Below, in pieces: positions 55,953 to 64,000 of a DNA stretch of 64,000 bases. The stretch's first letter is position 1. Every line of letters starts with the position of its first letter. Made by a program: the position numbers and the translations under genes. The notes under the pieces were generated by a model. The model was not told the origin of the DNA. It was given only the letters and a program-made list of their open reading frames with translations, and made no database searches. Source of the stretch: Aureobasidium sp. EXF-3400 (lineage: Eukaryota > Ascomycota > Dothideomycetes > Dothideales > Saccotheciaceae); NCBI GenBank assembly GCA_024195585.1, contig SWBL01000061.1, positions 115,513 through 179,512 of the forward strand, in the 5' to 3' direction.

Positions 55953-56666
55953 GGCGACGACCCTTGGACCGCAGAGAGGAGTGCAGAATCAAGTCAGTCG
56001 TCGACAGAAGCTAGGCCACGTCGAGTCGGGCAGATGGTAGGTTGGAGGATCTGGGCGGTGGTCTCGACTCTGGACTTTGTTGTGCATGCATGCGTGGTCG
56101 CCGTGACTCCTTAGGCTTTCCGGCCTCGATCAGATTAGATAACCCCATGAAGCTCCTCTCCGCTGCTCTCCGCTAATTTCTGCTTCCCAAACAACATCTC
56201 GCCGACCTTGGAATACATCCTCGAACACACCATGAACCACCTGTTATAAATACACACCTCCCCTGGTCAGGACGAAACAGTGTCCTTCTGCTGTACAAGC
56301 CACCGCACGTTGAAGATGCTGCAATCGTATACCCAATGTTCTTGACGTCCGCGGGTAGCCGTCGCTACATCACAAGGCCAAATTATGCTACGTCACTATG
56401 GATCTTCTAATTCTCGAATTCCACATGTCCATTCTCCGGGCACTTCCTAGCCTCTTAGCTACCTATTCTTTCGAATGCACACATATCACTCTTTCTTTGC
56501 CTTTGTATCTGGTCGCGTCCTTGCAACCAATTGCATTTAATTCTTTGCATCCTTTCAGCTTTGTCTTGTGTGGTTGGACTTTAAGACAGCAGAAAGCCAT
56601 TCTGCGTCTACGCGACTCCTGAAAACATTATACCACAGCTGGCCTGCATACCGACACTTAGCAGTC
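55953..56666. promoter_or_regulatory. Divergent promoter of gamma-adaptin and sterol acyltransferase
   Basis: These 714 bp hold both promoters. Two CRE-like sequences lie about 45 bp apart (TGACGTC at 56343 and TACGTCA near 56390). A CT-rich tract precedes the acyltransferase start. Their use is not known. Confidence 0.4.
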
Positions 56667-58458
56667 ATGGCGACTTCGACTGGTAGCGACTCCAACGGCA
56701 TATCCATACAACAGCCAAAACCGCGCCATCCCAACGCGCAGTCATTAAGTGCGTACCGCGAAGACGCTACTACCGCCTCTTCACCAGCCCTTTCCAGGTA
56801 CGCCAAAACTTCGATCGCTGTTCTCCTATCTCGACAAATCACCTGACTCGTTCCAGTGCTCCAAGTACGCCAGGCCCGGGTACTCCTACCAACGCTCCGC
56901 CCTCGGTCAAAGCAACCGCGTCCGCTCGTAAACAAGTCCGCGCAGAGCAAAAGAGAGCCTTCCCAAGGATCCAATATGCCCCTCGTGTCAGTCACTTCGA
57001 TCCACGCTCCGAATACTCCAATTTTAGAGGCTTCTTTGTCCTCTTTTGGATAGCCTTGACCATCATGGTTCTTACCACCATGCTGCGCAACATGAAAGAG
57101 ACGGGCTATCCCCTGAGCATGCGCCAATGGGGGTTGTTTACAAAGAACATCTACGAGATGGCCATAGTAGACTTGATTATGGTTGCTAGCACTGGCATAA
57201 GTCTGCCTTTGAACAAGCTGTTCAAGAACAGCAAGGGTTCACTTCAGTGGAAGCACCAAGGCATGAACGTACAGATCGTCTTCCAGGCCTTTTGGTTGTT
57301 GCTATGGGTCACTTGGCCTTTTGTACGCGACTGGACATGGACCGCCCAGGTCTTCTTCACTCTGCATCTTCTTGTCATGTTTATGAAGATGCACTCGTAC
57401 GCCTTTTACAATGGTCATCTCGCCAACACATTACAACGTCTATCTGCACTCGACAATCCTGCTTCGAATGCGTCGACTGCTGCTGCTGTCAAGTATCCCT
57501 CGTCGCAGACTCCGATCGACGATATTAACGACGAACTGAAGGAAGAAGAGAACGCACAGGCGGACTCTCTTCCACAATTACGTGAAGACTTAGCCATGGA
57601 ACTGGTCTCTCCATTCGGTCGTCTTACCTACCCTCAGAACCTAACAGCTGCTAACTATTTCGATTTCTTGCTCTGTCCGACATTATGCTACGAACTCGAG
57701 TATCCCCGTACGGCATCGCGTTCTTATCTCGAGATCTTTTGGAAGACCCTAGCGGTTGGCGGCATCATATTCTTGCTTACTATCACCTCCGAGGAGTTCA
57801 TCATTCCTGTACTCGATGAGTCTGCCGTGCGTTTGGAACACCAGCACAACTGGCAAGAGGGCAGTCTGGTCTTCGCTGAGACGGTCAGCAGACTGCTCTT
57901 CCCCTTCATGGTTGCGTTCTTGCTGGTCTTCTTGGTCATCTTCGAATATCTCCTCGGTGCCTTTGCAGAGATTACTTGTAAGTCTAGAGCTTTCTACTGC
58001 AGCGACATGGAGCATTTCCTAACACCTCTTAGGTTTCGCCGACCGACAATTCTATTCGGATTGGTGGAACAGTCTCGACTGGCTCGAATTCTCACGCGAG
58101 TGGAACATCCCCGTCCATCATTTCTTCCGTCGCCACGTTTATTCGGCATCTCGCAACACAATGTCTCGTCCCGTGGCCACTTTCATAACCTTCCTTGTCT
58201 CCAGTATAGCACACGAGCTCGTTATGGGTTGCATCACACGCAAATTCCGTGGATACGGCTTTGTCGCCATGATGTTGCAGATGCCCATAGTTTTGGTGCA
58301 GCGTAGCCGGTGGATCCGCAACAGAAAAATACTCAACAATACGTTGTTTTGGTGCTCGATGATTCTCGGGCTAAGCATGGTAAGTTTCTCTTCCTAATCT
58401 AAGTCTTAACAATTACTAACTTTTATGGTAGATGTGCGCGTTATATGTTTTGTTGTAG
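56667..58458 (+). CDS. Sterol O-acyltransferase (ACAT/ARE family, MBOAT)
   Basis: This endoplasmic-reticulum membrane enzyme esterifies sterols with fatty acyl-CoA for storage in lipid droplets. I join 56667..56797, 56857..57977, 58033..58379 and 58432..58458, giving 541 aa. The last exon is tiny (MCALYVLL, stop). The N-terminal ~75 residues are Ser/Pro-rich and cytosolic. About eight or nine hydrophobic segments follow. Diagnostic motifs are SEYSNFRGFFVLFWIA, HSYAFYNGHL, NFDFLLCPTLCYELEYPRT-type acyl site (here YFDFLLCPTLCYELEYPRT), the FYSDWWN motif and the catalytic His in FLVSSIAHELVMG. The intron phases agree throughout. The gene faces SEN15 with only 77 bp between the stops. Fungi have one or two such genes (ARE1/ARE2), and I cannot tell which this matches; a DGAT1 is less likely given the motifs. 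Confidence 0.92.
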
Positions 58459-58535
58459 ACGAAGTCGGAAAGAGTACCCAGTTCGTTCAGGGACTCAAAT
58501 CAGACACACTCCACTCTCATCCATATCTTCAGAGC

Positions 58536-59102
58536 TCAGTTCTGGCGGGGCTTAACACTTCCATCGTGAACAATGTAGTAAACAATCGTGCTGTCGTCGT
58601 CCACTGTAGCCAACACAACTCTCTTCTTGGTTCTCCACTTGTTTGTCTGCTGCTCTTCCTCATCCTCGTCCTCATCGTCATGCTCGTTTGACGAAGGCAT
58701 GATGCCAACCTTCTCAAACACCTCTGCAAAGCGTCTAAGTGTCCACTTTTCGCGCAAGTGGCTCGGCAACACCCATTCGCGCTCCGCCCTGACCTCGCCC
58801 AGCCCAGTCTTACCCTGTGCCTTCTGTGTCTGCAAGAGCGCAATCTGCTCGTCCGGGTGGATGTACAGCCGTTGTGGCGGCATACCACTGACCATAGGTC
58901 GGGGCAGAGGAGACGAATCGATAGGAGAGGTATTGTGGATGCGCAGGTCGGTCCACAAATGCTGATGCTCGAGATTGTGGACAATCTGGACGGCGAGGTT
59001 GGTCAGGTACTGCGGGTGCGATGATGTAGAGGATGTGGATGTGAGGAGGGCTTGGAGAGCTGAAGGCTCGGGCTCGTTTGGTGTACTAGCGTCGGCGGCC
59101 AT
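58536..59102 (-). CDS. SEN15: tRNA-splicing endonuclease subunit Sen15
   Basis: This is the small non-catalytic subunit of the Sen2-Sen34-Sen54-Sen15 complex that cuts introns from pre-tRNA. It is a single exon of 188 aa from ATG 59102 (MAADASTPNEPEPS). The Sen15 domain runs from about residue 30 to the end: YLTNLAVQIVHNLEHQHLWTDLRIH, RPMVSGMPPQRLYIHPDEQIALL, EWVLPSHLREKWTLRRFAEVFEKVG, and the terminal VVLATVDDDSTIVYYIVHDGSVKPRQN, whose YY-V-DG-VKPRQN ending is the family signature. An acidic Asp/Glu run (DDEDEDEEEQQ) is inserted before the last strands. It converges on the sterol acyltransferase gene. Confidence 0.92.
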   Translation of the reverse strand: MAADASTPNEPEPSALQALLTSTSSTSSHPQYLTNLAVQIVHNLEHQHLWTDLRIHNTSPIDSSPLPRPMVSGMPPQRLYIHPDEQIALLQTQKAQGKTGLGEVRAEREWVLPSHLREKWTLRRFAEVFEKVGIMPSSNEHDDEDEDEEEQQTNKWRTKKRVVLATVDDDSTIVYYIVHDGSVKPRQN

Positions 59103-59575
59103 CTTGTCTATTCTGCGAGTTTGTTTTCGCTATATCCTGCGGTGACGGACAGGCAATGATGACTTGAGGTTCGCGCGCGGAAAATTGTTCTCGAACTGCT
59201 GCAGGGCAATTTCTGTTGGCCAAAGCTTCACGCGGGGTCTTTGGTGACGATGATGGATTCAAGAAGTGCGCAGTGAGAATGTCTGAATATGAAAGTGGTT
59301 TGAGTATATGTGTACTTCGTATCGCATGACAGACATGTTGATCCTCTTACAAGAATCTCAAACAGAACTCCTCAGTAACGCCTTGTTACATCGCATCAGT
59401 GCTCCCAGCCTTTCCATGCTATTGCCTTTGGGTATCGATTGAAACAGATCATGAGCTGACCGAGCGAGAGAATAATCAAACCCAAGGGAAAACGCCAGTT
59501 TCTTGCTAGACCTCTTGCTCCTAGGCCTTCATTCACTTCGACTTCCTCCTCCTCTTCGGCTTGTCCTTCATCATG
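59103..59575. other. Intergenic, SEN15 promoter
   Basis: These 473 bp separate two minus-strand genes and should hold the SEN15 promoter. I see no gene or strong motif. Confidence 0.4.
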
Positions 59576-60520
59576 TCACCGACTATGTCGCTGCCTCCAT
59601 CTTCTTTGCAACTCTTCTGCCCTCCTCTTTGCTTCAACTCGATTCTTATTCTGCATCTCGGCTTGACTCTGTTCGTAGTCGGGTAACTCGTCTGCTGGTG
59701 GTGGCTCATCGCTATAGTCTTGGGCTTGCCAGGCGTATGGTTCCGCTTCGAGTCGTTCTTGCCATACGTCCGGTCCTTGACGAACGAACACAGGACTCCG
59801 AGGCTGCGGCTGCCTGATTGGCAGATGAGGTGTCGAGTGCGACGGTATGGGGTTTCTTGCAGATACGTTATTGGTGTATGAAGTATACGCCCGTGTGTAC
59901 GGTGGCCGTTGTTGCGACTGCGAATGCTCCGGTCGCGGTTCTTGTTGTTGGTCGCGCCATGACGGCATGTTTCCGAATGAGCGGTGTACAGGCGAGTCTG
60001 GGGTGAACCCAGAAGTTGCTGCCGCAAAGAGTGTCAAATCCAGATCGTTTGAGAAGTCGTTCTCACTACAGCGTCTGTCGATCGATTCTGAGGCTTCATT
60101 ATGGCTGGCTTGGGTCGTTCGTTCCTCGCGGTCCGGATTTTGAAAGTTTGGTTGACTGATACATCGGGGTTCGGGGTGTTGAATTGGTGCTACCCTGCCT
60201 TGGTACTCTGCGAACGAAGGTACTGAGTTCTGAGAGTGTATTTGGGGTCTAATTTGACGAAATTGTGGGTGACTTTGGGTCATGAATGGTGGATGGTGTT
60301 GTTGTGGTGAGTATCCAGGTACATCGTCTTGATATTGTGATGTGTTCCTATAATAGCGATCCTCTATGTTCGTCTCTGCCCAGCGATCGTGCGGCAGAGA
60401 CCAGTCTGAGTTGGGATCCATTTGTGACCATGAATCCGCGGCTACATCACAACATAGATGGTGGTGTTTCGCGTGGCATGTCCAGTATGGAGAAGGTTGT
60501 TGAGTTTGGTTCCGGTTCAT
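59576..60520 (-). CDS. Disordered Gln/Pro-rich protein, unknown function
   Basis: I do not recognise a named family. The single exon codes for 314 aa from ATG 60520 (MNRNQTQQPSPYW); a second Met at 60421 (MDPNSDWS) is an alternative start that would drop a Cys/His-rich leader. The protein is rich in Gln, Pro, Ser and His and almost wholly disordered, with many Tyr and Arg. Two spots look constrained: SNDLDLTLFAAATSGFTPDSP near residue 155 and the C-terminus DELPDYEQSQAEMQNKNRVEAKRRAEELQRRWR, which pairs an LPxY-type motif with a basic helix. That ending recurs in small ascomycete proteins, and LPxY/PPxY motifs can bind WW-domain ubiquitin ligases; this link is inference. Confidence 0.7.
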   Translation of the reverse strand: MNRNQTQQPSPYWTCHAKHHHLCCDVAADSWSQMDPNSDWSLPHDRWAETNIEDRYYRNTSQYQDDVPGYSPQQHHPPFMTQSHPQFRQIRPQIHSQNSVPSFAEYQGRVAPIQHPEPRCISQPNFQNPDREERTTQASHNEASESIDRRCSENDFSNDLDLTLFAAATSGFTPDSPVHRSFGNMPSWRDQQQEPRPEHSQSQQRPPYTRAYTSYTNNVSARNPIPSHSTPHLPIRQPQPRSPVFVRQGPDVWQERLEAEPYAWQAQDYSDEPPPADELPDYEQSQAEMQNKNRVEAKRRAEELQRRWRQRHSR

Positions 60521-63413
60521 GAGTGTGATGCATACGATGCGATGGTGATGGGTAAGCTAGTACGATTACCGAGTCGATCAAATGTCTAGGTGTTGGTATG
60601 TGGAGGCGGAGTACAGGTTCTGAAAAGCCACAGGAAGCAGTGTAAGCCAACCTTGCATCTTAGATAAGGTGACAAGGTAAGCAAGCAACAAGGAAAAGGC
60701 AAATTGACATGACCAACTAGCTCGTCGACGGTGGGCTTGTGGTTTTTAAGAATACGAAACAAGCCGTGCACACCGCAAACGTACGAGGCGCTAGAGCCAA
60801 ACAGTCATGAAAATGCGGTTTTGATTGAAGGAATCGAGGCCAGATCCTGATGTAACGAGACAGGTAGGGCGCTGACAGTCAAGAACAGCGCCGACGATCT
60901 CTGCGAGCTTCTGGCCTGTCAGTCAGCAAAGGGCCGTTCCAAGTCCCTGACTCTAGGTTATGGTGTAAGAGGGCAATCAAGTGGATGTAGACAAGAATAG
61001 ACGACTTTCGTCAAAGGGCAGCCTTGAACTTTATGTTTAACTAGAAGTCAAAAAGCGAAAAGATGTCATCGAAGAAACACCTCGCTCTGAACAGACAGGC
61101 GCCTCGGCAGATACGGCAAGTCTGCTCAGAGTATGGTATGCTCTGGGCGAGAACCTTCAGGCTTCGCTTCTGAATGCGGCCAATTGAAGAAGTGTGGATG
61201 AGCTGTGATCTAAATTTATCTCTGTGCTTGGCGCATCGTATGTAGATCGGGTCCAAATCCACATCCGGAGCCGCAAGCAAAACGGTCAGTCAATAGAAGA
61301 GCTATCGGTCAAAGCAATAGCTGACTCTTGTTCTGCTGCTAATTGAACCTTCGTGCTCGTGTCATGGCACTATTTGCCGACCCAGAGCTTTGGAGCAGCC
61401 TATATACTGCCAGGTCTCGCTCTCTATCGTCAGTGCCTCCTGAATTGAACTCCTCCACTCCAGACTCAACCTCAATCTCATTATCTAAGACATGTCTTAA
61501 GCAGTGAACAACGCCGACATCCATCTCCGTATCTCTTGAGACGATATCGCTCTAGCTATATAATCCCAGGGCAGAACCCAAGTTAGTCCGTTGACAGCAC
61601 GAAGTAGGAGGGCTTGAGAACATGGTGACCCTGGCCATGATGGTTCTTCTATCACCACCACTGACAACGAGTTCTTATCCTTTCCTTCCTCTACTGCTTT
61701 ACACAAAAAAAGCTGGTTGTTTTTCAGAATTGGTTCATACATAAAAACAAATGCAGAACTGGGAGGTCCACCTCCTGGGACACGAAACCCAAGCTCTGTA
61801 AACAATAGATTATGCCTCCATGTCGAGTGTCCACATCGCAATGGCATATCAGTCGGTCCCTAAGAACTGCTAAACCAATAAAGATTTGATGTCGCTACAG
61901 GTATGATTATAGTGTTTCACATTTCTCAAACATATCTGCAGCCGAGACAATTTAACAACTGTGAGCTCTCAAGCTCGAGGATATGACTGTGAGACAGCTT
62001 GTAATAGGCAGGCAAGCCCGGGAACAAATATAGAGCATGCAATCGGCATACTAACTAGTTTCATGAGGTCTACATACGTGTAGTCTCTGAACATCTTCCA
62101 ATTTAGAATTGAGCCATCGAGAATCGAAAAAGAAATCGAGGATGAGTATGGACAACAGTTGAAGTCAGAGGACGGTTCACATGGCCAACCCCAATCGACG
62201 CTTGAAACACGGCACACGTTATACCACTTAACTCATATCTCATGAAGCAGCTGCTGTCAGAACGATTCGAATGGACATCGACACTCGTATGCGCGAGTAG
62301 TGGCAATCGACCGCTATACATCACAACAGTACAGCACATTTGACCTCGTTGACATGCCAACGCGACAGTGAGGTATACCCATCGATCATGGGTAATGTAG
62401 CTCTCCTTCCAGCGCCCAGACTGGAGATGAGCGAAGGATGGCCGCTTGAACGATCGTGAGGCTTGTACAATTGTTCACAGGTCTGACCCACCAGCTCAGT
62501 CCTTCTGAAAAGGTGTTGGAAGAAATGAGTTCGTCTTGTCTTTCATGGTGGGCATTGATGGTTGCGCCGGAGAAGGTTTCCACAGAAGAAGCGTTGTTGA
62601 ACGCCTCTCGGGCAACCCAAATGTGGAGAACAGTGCACGGGCACTATTCGTCAGTTTGACTGGGGTTGCTGGTTGATGGGCCAAAGGCTCGAGCCAAAGG
62701 CGAGAAGCCGTCTCGGCGACCAAGTGCTTGGGTCGCGTGCTTCGAGGACAGCATATTCACATAAGTTCGAAGGAGTAACCAAGGTGGCCGAGGTCAACAG
62801 AAGCTGTGACCGCTAGATGTGGAGCATCAAATCTGGGGACACGAGCGTGCAATTCTTTCATGTGAAGGCGTATATAGCGCGCAAGATATTCAGCTACACA
62901 CGATCAAGCTCCAAGATAGTGAAGGCAGAATGTGGATTGACAAATCGAGAGGCGTCTGAGAGTGGTATACATCTATCTTGGAGCTGGTAAATGCGGACAG
63001 GAGAGATGGTGATTGCTTTGTTTGCTGCAGCTGAAGATAAGCGCAGATCATCAGCTTCTGGAATACATCATTTAATGCAGTCTCGAGCAAGGGTCGTGGA
63101 ACTGCTTACTCGAGTCCAGAATCAGACCCAGAGGGTAAGAAGTGAAACCGCTTGATGAAGGGAAAAAGCAATAACAATTAAGTGAAATGATGTTGTTGAG
63201 AAATCGACTCTTCTAGGTGAAGGCAAGTGTTGAAGACTGGAGTTGGGGAAGGTGCGTGAATTTCCCGAGCTCCTTCCGATTCGTGCCGCTTAGTGCGCTA
63301 AAAATTCTTAGCCGGCCCCCTTCTTATTTGAAGCTGCGTCTTCCATCCAACTTCTTCCCTTTCTCCATCCTCTCCTCTCTTTTTGTTTTATTTTCATTCA
63401 AAAAGACATCAAA
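60521..63413. other. Gene-poor region of 2.9 kb before ADP/ATP carrier
   Basis: I see no convincing gene. Small open frames (up to 116 codons at 61497-61847, minus) have no recognisable domain, and frames near 62400-62720 overlap on both strands. The last 150 bp are CT-rich and end in a TTTTGTTTTATTTTC run before the carrier ATG, as in highly expressed fungal genes. The rest could hold a long promoter, an RNA gene or decayed sequence; base reading alone does not decide. Confidence 0.45.
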
Positions 63414-64000
63414 ATGGCCGTTAACCAGGGTGACAAGAGCGTCTTCGGCATGCCCGTAAGTCACACCGTCAAGCTGTCGCTCGTCGTGCGGATTTGTTGA
63501 GCTTGCGCACTTCACACACCTTGCGAACGAAAATCCTCGACAGATCGCTGCATTCAGCTACAAGCTCCTCGAGCTCAAAGCTATCAATGCATTGATCTGG
63601 TTTGGATGGATCATCGCGAAGGCGCACCCGCCAGATCCGCACTGTGCGCAGCGACAAGCTTATCTGTCCTTCTCGAACAGCTCACTAACAATTGCTTCAG
63701 GGCTTCGTTGTCGACTTCTTGATGGGTGGTGTTTCCGCTGCCGTCTCGAAGACCGCTGCTGCCCCCATTGAGCGTATCAAGCTCCTCATCCAGAACCAGG
63801 ATGAGATGCTTAAGGCTGGCCGTCTCTCCCACAAGTACAACGGTATTGCCGACTGCTTCAGACGTACCACCGCCGATGAGGGTATCGTCTCCCTCTGGCG
63901 TGGTAACACTGCCAACGTCATCCGTTACTTCCCTACCCAGGCCTTGAACTTCGCTTTCCGCGACACCTACAAGTCCATGTTCGCCTACAAGAAGGAGCGT
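63414..64000 (+). CDS. AAC: Mitochondrial ADP/ATP carrier, truncated by window edge
   Basis: This inner-membrane carrier swaps cytosolic ADP for matrix ATP. Exons are 63414..63455 and 63701 onward; the protein is cut at about residue 114. The start [14 protein letters not shown] ends exon 1, and a 245-nt intron follows, the longest confident intron in the window. Exon 2 opens [36 protein letters not shown], which includes the first carrier signature PIERIK, then [42 protein letters not shown]. These are hallmarks of the ADP/ATP carrier; the RRRMMM signature would lie outside the window. Strong codon bias agrees with high expression. Confidence 0.95.

Noticed and set aside
1..64000. tRNA, rRNA, CRISPR, transposon or terminal inverted repeats
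   Set aside because: No B-box type GGTTCRANNCC with a paired A-box, no regular direct-repeat array, and no transposase or reverse transcriptase frame was seen by eye.

Overview
This 64-kb window comes from a filamentous ascomycete nucleus (Pezizomycotina; Dothideomycetes is only a guess). Genes stand singly on both strands. They are broken by introns of about 50-70 nt with GTAAGT-like donors and CTRAC-like branch points. The protein families are typical of filamentous fungi: Zn2Cys6 and C2H2 regulators, a DUF3074 protein, class II cAMP phosphodiesterase and PTS1/PTS2 peroxisomal enzymes. I see no tRNA, rRNA, CRISPR or intact transposon. All exon coordinates were worked out by hand from splice consensus and reading phase.

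Layout, left to right. 0-12.7 kb: a truncated protein kinase (-), Swd1 of COMPASS (-) divergent from RPB1, the largest RNA polymerase II subunit (+), an RNase H protein (-) and an unknown protein (-). 12.7-15.8 kb: about 3 kb with no convincing gene. 15.8-21.7 kb: adenosine kinase, low-affinity cAMP phosphodiesterase and a 4CL-like acyl-CoA ligase ending in AKL (all -). 23.3-28.0 kb: an AlkB-like dioxygenase with Cys clusters (+) and a PTS2-tagged 3-ketoacyl-CoA thiolase (+). 28.3-32.2 kb: a long, mostly disordered protein (-), whose gene could instead be two overlapping genes. 32.7-37.7 kb: sugar transporter (-), CDK8/Ssn3 (+), peroxiredoxin-like protein (+).

39.5-48.6 kb: a Gln-rich protein (+), a C2H2 regulator (+), an FAH-family enzyme (-) divergent from a 121-aa protein (+), and a DUF3074 protein (+). 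49.2-60.5 kb: a Zn2Cys6 regulator (-), AP-1 gamma-adaptin (-), a sterol O-acyltransferase (+), tRNA-splicing subunit Sen15 (-) and a disordered protein (-). 60.5-63.4 kb is gene-poor. The ADP/ATP carrier begins at 63.4 kb and runs off the right edge.

Most genes are housekeeping, and I found no gene cluster or defence system. The functional links worth following are: Swd1 and RPB1 share a divergent promoter, and COMPASS acts on the RPB1 CTD-associated transcription machinery; an acyl-CoA ligase and a thiolase, both peroxisomal, each carry CCTCGG/CCGAGG elements like those bound by fungal fatty-acid regulators; and cAMP phosphodiesterase lies beside adenosine kinase, both of which produce AMP.
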